The notes beneath the pieces are model-generated. The model did no database searches and had not been told where the DNA came from. It worked only from the letters and a program-made list of their open reading frames with translations. A stretch of DNA of 64,000 nucleotides, taken from the NCBI RefSeq assembly GCF_004117875.1, contig NZ_RAHW01000005.1, forward strand, positions 186,001 through 250,000, in the 5' to 3' direction. Below are positions 1 to 8,525 of the stretch, one piece after another (the first letter of the stretch is position 1; every line of letters starts with the position of its first letter). This stretch comes from Geomonas oryzae. Lineage in GTDB: Bacteria; Desulfobacterota; Desulfuromonadia; Geobacterales; Geobacteraceae. Made by a program: the position numbers and the translations under genes.

Positions 1-273
1 GAAAACGGCCGCAAAGGCGTTGTCGGAGAGAAAAACACCAGGATGGCGGCGCCGGCCAGGCACGTCGCATGCCTCATGACGCTTCTGGCCGTTGTCATCG
101 GTGCGGCCCTTACCCTCGCCATCCAGGGGGCGGGATTTGCCACCGCAGGGCTGACCTACCTCTTCCTCGGTTTCTGCGCCGTCATCATCACCACGCAGCT
201 CCTGCCGATTTTCCGCATCAGGCTGGCGCATAGGGTGGCGCAGACCGCGGTTAGCGATTTGTCCAAGAGATAA
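1..273 (+). CDS. C-terminal part of a membrane protein, 5' end outside window
   Basis: The reading frame is open from base 1 to a TAA at 271-273, so this is probably the end of a longer gene, although an internal ATG at 43 could also start a 76-residue protein. Two hydrophobic stretches, roughly residues 7-30 and 33-56 counted from that ATG, look like membrane helices, followed by a short basic tail. The gene ends 22 bases before the multihaem cytochrome and is likely its operon partner. The family is not recognised from the visible part. Confidence 0.55.
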   Translation, partial: ENGRKGVVGEKNTRMAAPARHVACLMTLLAVVIGAALTLAIQGAGFATAGLTYLFLGFCAVIITTQLLPIFRIRLAHRVAQTAVSDLSKR

Positions 274-295
274 CTGCCGTAAAAAGGAGGCCAAC

Positions 296-1381
296 GTGAA
301 CCGTCACACGAACCAGAACCTGATACCCCTTTTCCTGATGGCACTGCTCGTCTTGGCAAGCGCGGCCGTCTGCAGGGCGGAAGGCTTTTCCTTCGGCGGC
401 ACCGAGGGAAAAAGCGGCAACTGCCTCTCCTGCCACGCGAACCCCGCCGCCGTAAGCGGGAAAATGCTCATCGATCCCGCGCGCTACACGCACACCACCC
501 ACGCCAAGATCGGATGCCCGTCATGCCACGCCTCCATGCCAGCGGCCCATCCGCAAGGGGGAGTGCCGGCCAGGGCCGAGTGCGCCGAGTGCCACTCGGA
601 GATCGCCCAACAGTACGGCTCCAGCATCCATGCCGGCAAGACCAGGTGCGCCGGCTGCCACAACCCGCACAAGGTGAAGTCTCCGGAGGAACTCTCCGGC
701 CAGGAGATCAACACCATGTGCTCAAACTGCCATGACGTCCTCAAGATGACGGCGACGCACGGGCAGTGGCTGCCCCAGGCGGACCTGCACATCAGGATGC
801 TGCCGTGCATCACCTGCCATACCGGGGCGAAGAGTTACTACATCAGCATGTACATCGTGAAAGGACAAAACGGCTCGCGCTTCGGAAAACAGGAGGTGGC
901 AAGCTACGACGAACTGAAAAGTATCGCCGGGGGCGCGGAGATCGTTGCCCTGGTCGACAAGAACCACGACAACTACATCTCCATCCAGGAACTGCGCAAC
1001 TTCAACAACGACCCGGCGCACAAAAACCTGCACCTGCAGGGGATGATGACCCCGGAAACGGTGACCCACAACTTCGAGATCCTCGACAACCGTCGCAACT
1101 GCTCCTTCTGCCACACCTCGGGTTCCACCGTCATGCAGACGAGCTACCTCACCTTCCCCGGCAGGGACGGCACCTACCAGCGGGTGGCGGTCGAGAAGGG
1201 TGCCATATTCGACGCCCTGTACGGCACCCCTGATTTTTACCTCATGGGATCCACGAAGAACCAGAACCTGAACCGCATCGGCCTCGCCATCATCTGCGGC
1301 GGCCTGATCATGCCTGTCGGGCATGGCTTCCTCCGCTTCCTTACCCGCAAAAACAGAGAGAAAAAGGAGCATGAGTCATGA
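296..1381 (+). CDS. Seven-haem c-type cytochrome with EF-hand loop and C-terminal membrane anchor
   Basis: 361 residues beginning with GTG at 296, placed by an AAGGAGG site at 284-290. An N-terminal signal sequence (about residues 9-28) is followed by seven CxxCH haem-c motifs: CLSCH, CPSCH, CAECH, CAGCH, CSNCH, CITCH and CSFCH. A hydrophobic helix near the C-terminus, with a basic tail after it, should anchor the protein in the inner membrane with the haems in the periplasm. Residues 221-232 (D-K-N-H-D-N-Y-I-S-I-Q-E) match a 12-residue EF-hand calcium loop, which is unusual for this protein type. The stop overlaps the cytochrome b start (ATGA at 1378-1381), so the two are probably translated together and form a quinone-linked electron-transfer unit. 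The exact partner or acceptor cannot be told. Confidence 0.85.
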   Translation: MNRHTNQNLIPLFLMALLVLASAAVCRAEGFSFGGTEGKSGNCLSCHANPAAVSGKMLIDPARYTHTTHAKIGCPSCHASMPAAHPQGGVPARAECAECHSEIAQQYGSSIHAGKTRCAGCHNPHKVKSPEELSGQEINTMCSNCHDVLKMTATHGQWLPQADLHIRMLPCITCHTGAKSYYISMYIVKGQNGSRFGKQEVASYDELKSIAGGAEIVALVDKNHDNYISIQELRNFNNDPAHKNLHLQGMMTPETVTHNFEILDNRRNCSFCHTSGSTVMQTSYLTFPGRDGTYQRVAVEKGAIFDALYGTPDFYLMGSTKNQNLNRIGLAIICGGLIMPVGHGFLRFLTRKNREKKEHES

Positions 1382-2112
1382 GCGAGAAAACTAAAATATA
1401 CCTGCAGCCCATCCCGATCAGGGTCTGGCACTGGCTGAACGCCTTCGGCATCATCACGCTCGCAGTAACGGGCGCCCAGATCCGCTTTCCCGAAACGCTC
1501 AGTTTTCTCGGGAGCTACCAGACCGCGATCAGGGTCCATAACACCGCCGGCTTGATCGTGTCCTTCTCCTTCCTGATCTGGTTCTTCTACTACGCGACGG
1601 TGAAGAACAACCTGGACGACATCTACATCCCGAACCAGGAAGACATCAAGCACGGGATAGTGAGACAGCTTCTTTACTACTGCTTCTGGTACTTCCTCGG
1701 GCGCCCGAGCCCCTTCCACGCGACACCCAAGGTGAAGTTCAACCCGATGCAGAAGGCGGCGTACCTGGTGGTCATGTTCATGCTGGAGCCGTTCGTCATC
1801 TTCAGCGGCCTTTTGCTCATGAACGTCACCCCGCTCAGGGTGCTGGTGCTCATGACCGGAGGGATCAAGTTCATCGTCGCGCTGCACTTTCTCCTCGCCT
1901 GCTCGCTGGTGGCCTTCCTCTGCACCCACGTCTACCTGGCGACCCTCGGCGCCACTCCGCTTTCCTACCTTAAGCCGATGATCTTCGGGTGGGAAGAGGT
2001 GGAGGAGCACCACGAAGTGGCCGAAGAGCAGCAGGGCGCACCCAGGGGGTACCGTCCCGTGCGGCATTACCCGGAGTGCATGCAGCACATACCCGACAAC
2101 CAGCATAGTTGA
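1378..2112 (+). CDS. Cytochrome b/b6-type membrane protein (b561-like)
   Basis: 244 residues with about four to five hydrophobic helices. The opening P-I-R-V-W-H-W-L-N-A motif is typical of the di-haem cytochrome b subunits of hydrogenases, formate dehydrogenases and thiosulfate reductases, and further His residues lie in helices (RVHN, ALHF, CTHVY). It overlaps the multihaem cytochrome by four bases. The likely role is to exchange electrons between the menaquinone pool and the periplasmic haems of its partner. The C-terminus is charged and His/Glu-rich, probably cytoplasmic. The family call is firm; the physiological reaction is inferred from the neighbour only. Confidence 0.82.
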   Translation: MSEKTKIYLQPIPIRVWHWLNAFGIITLAVTGAQIRFPETLSFLGSYQTAIRVHNTAGLIVSFSFLIWFFYYATVKNNLDDIYIPNQEDIKHGIVRQLLYYCFWYFLGRPSPFHATPKVKFNPMQKAAYLVVMFMLEPFVIFSGLLLMNVTPLRVLVLMTGGIKFIVALHFLLACSLVAFLCTHVYLATLGATPLSYLKPMIFGWEEVEEHHEVAEEQQGAPRGYRPVRHYPECMQHIPDNQHS

Positions 2113-2175
2113 GGCAGCCACCCCGGTGCCGTAGCAACCCGCGTCGCCGGGGATAAGTTAAAACGGAGGTGCACC

Positions 2176-3012
2176 ATGTTCGAGCGCATAGCAGGGAGGG
2201 CTTTGGTCCCGGTCGGGATCGTGGTAACCGGTTTCCTCGTGGTCTGCTTCGTGCTCCTGTACGCGGCGATCAAGAACGTGGTGCTGCGGGACTCGGTGGA
2301 ACACGCGAACAACCTGGCGGGAATCGTGCTTAAGTCCACGCGGCATGCCATGCTCAAATCGGACCGCGAGCTCAACCAGGCGATCATCAGGAACATAAGT
2401 GAGCAAAAGGGCGTCCAGCACGTGCGGATCTTCAACAAGAAAGGGACCGTGGTGGTCTCGTCGCATCCGGAAGAGGTGAACCGCCAGCTCGACAAGAAAG
2501 CGGAAGGGTGCGTCGTCTGCCACGAGAAGGCGCAGCCCATCACCACGCTCGGCAGCATGCAGAAGGCCCGCAGCTTCAAGAACAACCTCGGTGCCGACGT
2601 CATCGCGATCACCGCGCCGATCTACAACGACCCCGAATGCGCCAACGCCGCCTGCCACTTCCACCCGGCCGACCAGAAGGTGCTGGGGACCCTGGATATC
2701 GGCCTTTCGCAGGAAGCTACTCTCGCCTCGCTGGCATCGATCCGTCTGCAGATGATCATCTTCTCGATTCTGACGCTGGTGCTGACAATGGCGGGGGTGA
2801 TCGCACTACTTAAGATGATCGTGCTTGTGCCTATGAGGAAGCTGCAGGATTTTGCGGAAAAAAACGAGGAGGGAGGTACTGCACTGCACCCGCCGAAACT
2901 CCCCTATGAGCTTGACAGGATCGCACAGTCTTTCTACTGTATCAGGAAAAGGCTGGACAACGTCGAACCGAACCGGGTGAATCCTTCTCCCAACGCAGAT
3001 CCTAACCGATAG
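2176..3012 (+). CDS. Membrane haem-c sensor protein without a transmitter domain
   Basis: 278 residues; ATG at 2176 behind an ACGGAGG site. It has an N-terminal helix (about 10-32), a periplasmic domain, and a second helix (about 191-218) followed by a short HAMP-like segment. The periplasmic part carries CVVCH at 112-116 and a second site of the form C-x4-C-H at 155-161, followed by F-H-P. The sensor kinase at 12353 has the same layout and both sites at the same residue numbers, so the two are clearly related. There is no kinase, methyl-accepting, cyclase or HD domain after the second helix. It may signal through a partner, or act as an electron carrier rather than a sensor. Confidence 0.75.
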   Translation: MFERIAGRALVPVGIVVTGFLVVCFVLLYAAIKNVVLRDSVEHANNLAGIVLKSTRHAMLKSDRELNQAIIRNISEQKGVQHVRIFNKKGTVVVSSHPEEVNRQLDKKAEGCVVCHEKAQPITTLGSMQKARSFKNNLGADVIAITAPIYNDPECANAACHFHPADQKVLGTLDIGLSQEATLASLASIRLQMIIFSILTLVLTMAGVIALLKMIVLVPMRKLQDFAEKNEEGGTALHPPKLPYELDRIAQSFYCIRKRLDNVEPNRVNPSPNADPNR

Positions 3013-3022
3013 CAGGCCAGTC

Positions 3023-3598
3023 ATGAAAGCGGACGGGTGCTCCATGGAAGCGGCAGGCAAAGACAAGATGGCGACGGGTAGCGCCGCCCGGGACGCGAAG
3101 AGCGTGCTGCGGCAGGGGCTCATGGATGACATGGCGAGGCTGCGGCGCTTCTCGAACCGCGGGCTCTTCGCACTGTCGCTCTTCATAATCGCCAGTACCG
3201 TGGCGTGGCGGGGATTCACCTTCCTCCCCACCCCGCAGCAGCTCGTGGCGGCCATGGGTACGCCCCCCACCCCGTTCATGATCAGCATGGTGCTGGTGCT
3301 TTACACCTTTTCCGCCATCATCCTGAGCCTTTCTCGCATGATGGCGGGCGTGTACCACAAAAGCAGCTTCTGCCACGTCGGCTACGCGCTCGGGTTCTAC
3401 CTTTTCTACTACGTTGCCGACGCGCTCGCCGACAACTACTGGGCCGTTTTCGGCGCCGGTTTCACCGTCCTCTGCCTGGAAAGCTACCGGATCTGGACCT
3501 TCTGCAGCGACCAGCTCGGAAGGAAACAGGAGCAACTGGACTTTCTGGAACGAAACGGCAGGATGCCCCCCGAGGAAGAAGACTCCCTCTACAGCTGA
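3023..3598 (+). CDS. Hypothetical membrane protein with three or four helices
   Basis: 191 residues, last gene of the cytochrome operon and 10 bases after the haem sensor. A polar N-terminus of about 45 residues is followed by hydrophobic segments near 50-68, 87-107, 117-133 and 138-155, then a charged tail. The start at 3023 has only a weak ribosome site; an ATG at 3121 behind CAGGGG would remove 33 residues and is a realistic alternative. The family is not recognised. Its position suggests an accessory membrane role with the cytochrome b/c pair. Confidence 0.6.
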   Translation: MKADGCSMEAAGKDKMATGSAARDAKSVLRQGLMDDMARLRRFSNRGLFALSLFIIASTVAWRGFTFLPTPQQLVAAMGTPPTPFMISMVLVLYTFSAIILSLSRMMAGVYHKSSFCHVGYALGFYLFYYVADALADNYWAVFGAGFTVLCLESYRIWTFCSDQLGRKQEQLDFLERNGRMPPEEEDSLYS

Positions 3599-3605
3599 TC
3601 CCCCA

Positions 3606-3842
3606 TCAGTTCTCAGCCGCCTGGTGCTTCTCGTAGCTGTTGCAGGGCTGCCCAGTCTTCATGCGCGGCACGTCCAGCACGGTGTAGATGGTGCAGCGCC
3701 CCTTGAGGTGGAGCTTGCAGTCTTCGTAGCTGCAGACCACGTAGGCACGGTCGTTGGGGCCGGAGAGCATCTGCTCAAGCTTGTCGGCGATCTTGTCGTT
3801 TTTCCCCGCCATCGCGGCGATCTGCGTCAGCTTGTCTTCCAT
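3606..3842 (-). CDS. Small hypothetical protein with three cysteines
   Basis: 78 residues, convergent with the preceding membrane operon. The first half is predicted helical and polar. The second half contains V-C-S-Y-E-D-C followed by R-C-T-I-Y and a late P-C-N-S-Y, a spacing that could bind a metal. No signal sequence or membrane helix. A GGTGG-type site precedes the ATG. The family is not recognised. Confidence 0.55.
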   Translation of the reverse strand: MEDKLTQIAAMAGKNDKIADKLEQMLSGPNDRAYVVCSYEDCKLHLKGRCTIYTVLDVPRMKTGQPCNSYEKHQAAEN

Positions 3843-3920
3843 CGTTTGCCACCTCCACAGTGATCTCGCTGCAGTTGGACCGGCAGATTATCATCACACG
3901 TCCGGTACCGCCACAAAAAA

Positions 3921-3948
3921 AGGCCCCCGAGCGCTGCTTCGGGGGCCT
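3921..3948. terminator. Bidirectional Rho-independent terminator
   Basis: A ten-base-pair stem (AGGCCCCCGA with TCGGGGGCCT) has an A-run before it and a T-run after it, so it works on both strands. Its main job is probably to end the sfrB-sfrA transcript coming from the right. Confidence 0.85.
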
Positions 3949-3981
3949 TTTCGTTTTTCATGCCGTGCACGGCATAACTTC

Positions 3982-6453
3982 CTATCCCTTTTCCACTTTC
4001 ACTTCGACGAGGTTGCAGTTCCCCTTGAGAAGCGCGTTCGCGTTCAGCTCCCTGAAGTGCGACGGGGCGAAGAGCAGTCCGGGCTGCACCTTGTCGCTGA
4101 TGCGCGCCTGGGCGGTCATGGCTCCGTTGCCGGAGGAGAGTTTGACGCTCGCTCCTTCCGCGACCCCCAGGGAGGCGGCATCGGAGGGATGCAGTTCCAC
4201 GAACCCGGTCGGGCAGACCTCGAGGTTCGCGGAGGAGCGGGTGGTGGAGGTCCCGTTGTGGTAACCGACCGGTCCGACCAGGAGCTGGAACTTAGCCTTG
4301 GCGGAGCTTGCCGGTTTGGCGATCGGTGCGAGCGGGGCGTCGACCCTGGCGGCGGTCGCACCCTTGGTCACGCCGTCACGGGAACCGTCAAACGCCGCGT
4401 ATGCCTTGACCTTGGTCTTGATCTCGGCCATGACGCTTGCCGGGGTGATGCGCTCGTTGCCGGAGGTGAGGCGGCTCCAGAGGTCGGCCAGGATGGCCCA
4501 GTCTTCCCTTGCATGACCGGGGGCGTCGACCGCCTTGAAGATCGCCTGCACCCTGTTGTCCAGCGAGGTGAACGAGCCGCTCTTCTCCGCCGCGGCACCG
4601 GCCGGGAGCACGGCGTGGGCGTACTGGAGGGAGTCGCCCTCGAAGACGTCCTGCACCACCAGGAGCTCAAGCTTCGCGAGGGCCTTCCTGATGCGCTGGT
4701 TGTCCGGGAAGCCGGCCAGGTCGCACCCCATGAGGTAGAGCGCCTTGATGCTCCCCGCCTCGATCCCCTCGACGATGCCCCAGATGTCCTTGCCGTCCGC
4801 CCCGGGGACCACCCCCATGTCGAGGAGGCCTACGCTGTTGTTCTTCGCGTCGATCGGGTAGATGCCGCCGCCCTGCGCGTCGGAGGACCCGGTGAGCACG
4901 GCTAAGTCGGCAAGTGCTGCGATCTTCACGGAAGCATCGGCGCTCCTGATCAGGTCGGCACCGAAGACGATGGCCACGCGGCTCATCCCGGCGAGCTGCT
5001 GCACCGCGCTCTCGAGCGCCGCCTCGGAGATGCCGGCCTGCTCGCAGAGTTCCGCCATGGAAAGCTGGGCGAGCCCTTCCTTGACGCTCTCGGCCCCGGC
5101 GGGGACGGCGACGCCTGCCGCGATGAGCCCTTTCATCAGGGCGTAGATCACCTGCAGCTCGGCGCCGGGCGCATTCTTCAGATGCACGTTGGAGAACTTC
5201 TTCAGCTTGACGTCGCGCATGTTCACGAGGACCAGGCGCGCATCCTTCTTCGTCGCCGCCTTGATGACGCGGTACTCGGCGTTGGTCGCCTCGGCGTTCA
5301 GGTCGCAGCCGAAAACCAGGATGGCCTGGGCCTCATCCAGCGCGTCGAGCTGCTTGCTCGCGCCGGTGAAACCGAAACGTCTCTGCATCTGGGCCTGCGC
5401 CTGGGCGAAGCCGAGCCCCGCCTCCGAATCGACGTTGCCGCTGCCGAGCGCCTCGCGGAAGATCTTCTGGAAGAGGAAGCTCTCCTCGTTGGTCACCCTC
5501 GGGGAGCCGAGGCCGGCCACCGCCTTGCCCCCTTCGCGCGCCACGATCTCCTTGAGCTTCGCCGCCACGGTGTTGAGGGCGGTGTCCCAGTCGGTCTTGC
5601 CGAGGGCACCCGCATCGGTTCTCAGCATCGGCTCGGAAAGCCTCTGGTCGGAGTCGAGGTAGCGGTAGCCGAAGCGGCCGTTGATGCAGAGGTTGCCGTT
5701 GTTGTAGCCGTCGTCCTCGCTGGTCACCCGCTCGACGCGCCCTTCCTTCGCGTGATAGTCGATCTGGCAGCCGGTGCCGCAGAAGGCGCAGACGCTCGGG
5801 ATCCGGTTGAAGGTCCAGGGGCGTCCCTTGAACTTGAACGGTTTCGAGATGAGGGCGCCGGTCGGGCAGGCCGCGACGCAGTTGCCGCAGAACTCGCAGT
5901 TCAGCGGTTTGCCGTCGACTGTGTCGATGATGGCGTCCTCACCCTTGTTCACCACCTTGATCGCGTCGCAGCCGACGATCTCGTGGTCCACCTTCACGCA
6001 CTTCTCGCAGAGGATGCAGCGGTTCGGGTCGCTTTCGATGAGGGGCCAGTCGTAGCGGATCCGGCGGCGCTCCAGGATCGCCGAGTAGTCCTGCTTGGTC
6101 GCGTTCAGCGCGTAGCAGGAGTCCTGCAGGTCGCACTCGCCGCCGGCGTCGCAGACCGGGCAGTCCAGCGGGTGGTTCACCAGCATGAGCTCCATGATCT
6201 TGCGCCGCGCCTCCCTGAGGGCGGGCGTGTCCGTGGTGACCTGTATCCCCTCCTTGACCGGCGTGTTGCAGGCGGTCATGGTACGCTCCACCCCGGCCAC
6301 CTCTACCGCGCAGACGCGGCAGGCGCCGGTGGGGGAGACCTTCTTCAGCCAGCAAAGGGTCGGGATCCTGATCCCGACCGTGGCCGCGGCCTCCAGTATG
6401 GTGGTACCTTCTTCGACCTGCACGCTCTTGCCATCAATGGTTAAGCTGACCAT
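3982..6453 (-). CDS. sfrA: SfrA-type NADPH:acceptor oxidoreductase, NuoG-like alpha subunit
   Basis: 823 residues, close to the roughly 87 kDa recalled for Geobacter sulfurreducens SfrA. Domains in order: a 2Fe-2S ferredoxin domain with the NuoG cysteine set (C-W-L, C-R-V-C, C-N-T; about 34-63); a His/Cys-ligated cluster region (H-P-L-D-C-P-V-C, then C-D-L-Q-D-S-C); two ferredoxin-type 4Fe-4S motifs (C-I-L-C-E-K-C and C-E-F-C-G-N-C-V-A-A-C-P); then a molybdopterin-oxidoreductase fold opening with C-A-F-C-G-T-G-C. A MopB-like C-terminal domain follows. It lies directly downstream of sfrB with a 57-base gap, so the two are co-transcribed. The SfrAB complex is known as a cytoplasmic NADPH-dependent Fe(III) reductase, now usually thought to balance NADPH during acetate oxidation. 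Family assignment is strong; the physiological acceptor is not shown by the sequence. Confidence 0.88.
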   Translation of the reverse strand: MVSLTIDGKSVQVEEGTTILEAAATVGIRIPTLCWLKKVSPTGACRVCAVEVAGVERTMTACNTPVKEGIQVTTDTPALREARRKIMELMLVNHPLDCPVCDAGGECDLQDSCYALNATKQDYSAILERRRIRYDWPLIESDPNRCILCEKCVKVDHEIVGCDAIKVVNKGEDAIIDTVDGKPLNCEFCGNCVAACPTGALISKPFKFKGRPWTFNRIPSVCAFCGTGCQIDYHAKEGRVERVTSEDDGYNNGNLCINGRFGYRYLDSDQRLSEPMLRTDAGALGKTDWDTALNTVAAKLKEIVAREGGKAVAGLGSPRVTNEESFLFQKIFREALGSGNVDSEAGLGFAQAQAQMQRRFGFTGASKQLDALDEAQAILVFGCDLNAEATNAEYRVIKAATKKDARLVLVNMRDVKLKKFSNVHLKNAPGAELQVIYALMKGLIAAGVAVPAGAESVKEGLAQLSMAELCEQAGISEAALESAVQQLAGMSRVAIVFGADLIRSADASVKIAALADLAVLTGSSDAQGGGIYPIDAKNNSVGLLDMGVVPGADGKDIWGIVEGIEAGSIKALYLMGCDLAGFPDNQRIRKALAKLELLVVQDVFEGDSLQYAHAVLPAGAAAEKSGSFTSLDNRVQAIFKAVDAPGHAREDWAILADLWSRLTSGNERITPASVMAEIKTKVKAYAAFDGSRDGVTKGATAARVDAPLAPIAKPASSAKAKFQLLVGPVGYHNGTSTTRSSANLEVCPTGFVELHPSDAASLGVAEGASVKLSSGNGAMTAQARISDKVQPGLLFAPSHFRELNANALLKGNCNLVEVKVEKG

Positions 6454-6510
6454 ATAAAAACCTCAGTATTCGGTGTAATGAATTCAACTAGGTCGGGGCC
6501 GGCGTGTCGC

Positions 6511-8523
6511 CTAGACGGCCACCATGGCGACTCGGTAGCAGCGCAGGCACCTCTCGGCCTCCCGCACCGCCTGGCTGTTGGCGTAGCCGAGCTCCACCTC
6601 GCAGTAGTTCTTGTAGCTGGCCCTCTGCGCCCCGTGCACCTCCTTCTGGTGCTCGCGGGAAGCGGAATCGAGCCACTGCACGTCCTCGTTCTTGTCGTAG
6701 ACGCCGAAGTAGGTGAGGATGTCCTCCATCCTCTCGTCGTCGGTGAGCTCGACCCCCTTCCCTTCGAGGTAGCGCTGGATCACCTTGGCCGCACGATGGC
6801 CGGAGCCGATGCAGGCCACGACGGTGAGCGGGCCGATCTCCGCGTCGCCGCCGGCGAAGACGCCGCCGCAATCGGTGATGAGGTTCCTGGAAAGCATGTT
6901 CCCCATGCCGTCCTTCAGGTCCTTGCCGTCATGCCCCTTGAGCGGGACGTACTTGGTGACGATGGTGCTCCACTTGGTGGTGTCGATCCCCGCGTCGGCC
7001 GGGATGAAGGAGAGGTCGGCATCCTGGCCGATGGCCGGGATGATGGTGTCGCACTCGATGACGAACTCGGACCCCGGTACCGGCTCGGGACGGCGGCGCC
7101 CGGAGGCGTCCGGCTCGCCCAGCGCCATCCTGATCAGCTCGACGCCGGTGACCTCGTTCTGCTCGTTGGCGATGACCTTGGTCGGGAGCACCTGGAACTC
7201 GAAACGCACCCCTTCCTCGTCCGCCCCGTCGACCTCCCAGACGTCCGCCGGCATCTCGTTGCGGGAGCGGCGGTAGACGAGCACCGACTCCTCGGCCCCC
7301 TCGCGCAGTGCCACCCTCACGCAGTCGATGGCGGTGTTGCCGCCGCCGACCACGAAGACCTTCTTGCCCATTCCGGTCGGAAGGCCCAGGTAGACGTTTC
7401 TCAGGAAGTCGATGCCGCCGGTCAGGAAGCCCTTGTAACCCTTGTCCTCACCCTCGACCCCCATCGGTTTGGAGCGATGCGCGCCCGGCGCCAGGAAGAC
7501 GGCGTCGAACTTCTGCCTCAGCTCGTCGAGGGTCACATCCTTGCCGACCCTAGTGCCGTACACGATCTCGACGCCGAGGCTCGCGATGATGTCGATGTCG
7601 CGCTGCAACAGGTGACGCGGCTGCCGGTACGGCGGTATGCCGACGGCGACCATGCCGCCGCCGAGCGGGAGCGCCTCGTAGATGGTGACCGGGTACCCTT
7701 CAAGCGCCAGGTAGTAGGCGGCGGCGAGACCGGCGGGGCCTGCGCCCACGACGGCGACCTTCTTCGACTTCTTCTCCGCCGGCACCATGGGGGGGAGATG
7801 GCCGTGCTGCCACTCGTAGTCGGAGGCGCTGCGCTTGAGCACCATGATGTTGATCGGCTCGTCGACGTTTTTCCTGCGGCATGCGGTCTCGCACGGGTGC
7901 GGACAGACGCGCCCGCAGACCGAGGGAAGCGGCATCGATTCGCGGATGGTGGCAAGCGAATCGCCGAAACGGTAGTCCTTCACCGACTCGATGTAGGTCG
8001 GGATGTCGATGTGCGCCGGACACTTGTCCATGCAGGGTGCGGTGTACTTCTCGACGTAACGGAATTCGGAGGAGAGGCTCTTCGCGCCGCGGATGTAGTT
8101 TACGAAGGCGTCGCGGAAGTGGGTGACCGCGTCGATCACCGGCACCGAGGAGCTGGGACAGAGGGTGCACTTGCAATGGGCGAGCACGCTGCCGACGTCG
8201 AGGATGGTGTCGAGATCCTCCTCGCTGCCGCGCCCCTCGAGGATGCCGGCGAGGGCGTCCATGATGACGCGGGTCCCCTTCTTGCCCGGGGTGCACTTGC
8301 CGCAGACGTACTTCGTCTGCACGCGCTTCATGTACTCGGTCACCATGGCCGGAATGTCGACATCCTTGTTGTACAGGATGATCCCGTCCCACCCGATGAA
8401 GGCCGAAAGCGGGCGCTCTCCATCGTAGGTGGCGGGCAGCTTGAAGGACACGTCCTTCTTCTCGCCACCCTTGCGGTTGTCAACTATGTTTCTGCCCCAG
8501 CTGGAAAAAACCACCTCTGCCAC
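6511..8523 (-). CDS. sfrB: SfrB-type NADPH-oxidising beta subunit (NuoF tail plus GltD-like flavoprotein)
   Basis: 670 residues; GTG start at 8523 with GGAGG five bases upstream. The N-terminal 140 residues carry the NuoF C-terminal iron-sulfur signature (C-G-K-C-T-P-G-K near 96, then C-K-C-T-L-C-P-S). Residues from about 165 onward are a glutamate-synthase small-subunit type module: a cysteine-rich di-cluster region (C-M-D-K-C-P, C-G-R-V-C-P-H-P-C-E-T-A-C) and two nucleotide-binding folds, V-V-G-A-G-P-A-G-L-A-A-A for FAD and V-V-G-G-G-N-T-A-I-D for NADPH. It should oxidise NADPH and pass electrons to SfrA. It is the first gene of its operon; the long upstream region holds two GTATAC-centred dyads that may be operators. 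Confidence 0.88.
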   Translation of the reverse strand: MAEVVFSSWGRNIVDNRKGGEKKDVSFKLPATYDGERPLSAFIGWDGIILYNKDVDIPAMVTEYMKRVQTKYVCGKCTPGKKGTRVIMDALAGILEGRGSEEDLDTILDVGSVLAHCKCTLCPSSSVPVIDAVTHFRDAFVNYIRGAKSLSSEFRYVEKYTAPCMDKCPAHIDIPTYIESVKDYRFGDSLATIRESMPLPSVCGRVCPHPCETACRRKNVDEPINIMVLKRSASDYEWQHGHLPPMVPAEKKSKKVAVVGAGPAGLAAAYYLALEGYPVTIYEALPLGGGMVAVGIPPYRQPRHLLQRDIDIIASLGVEIVYGTRVGKDVTLDELRQKFDAVFLAPGAHRSKPMGVEGEDKGYKGFLTGGIDFLRNVYLGLPTGMGKKVFVVGGGNTAIDCVRVALREGAEESVLVYRRSRNEMPADVWEVDGADEEGVRFEFQVLPTKVIANEQNEVTGVELIRMALGEPDASGRRRPEPVPGSEFVIECDTIIPAIGQDADLSFIPADAGIDTTKWSTIVTKYVPLKGHDGKDLKDGMGNMLSRNLITDCGGVFAGGDAEIGPLTVVACIGSGHRAAKVIQRYLEGKGVELTDDERMEDILTYFGVYDKNEDVQWLDSASREHQKEVHGAQRASYKNYCEVELGYANSQAVREAERCLRCYRVAMVAV

Positions 8524-8525
8524 TT

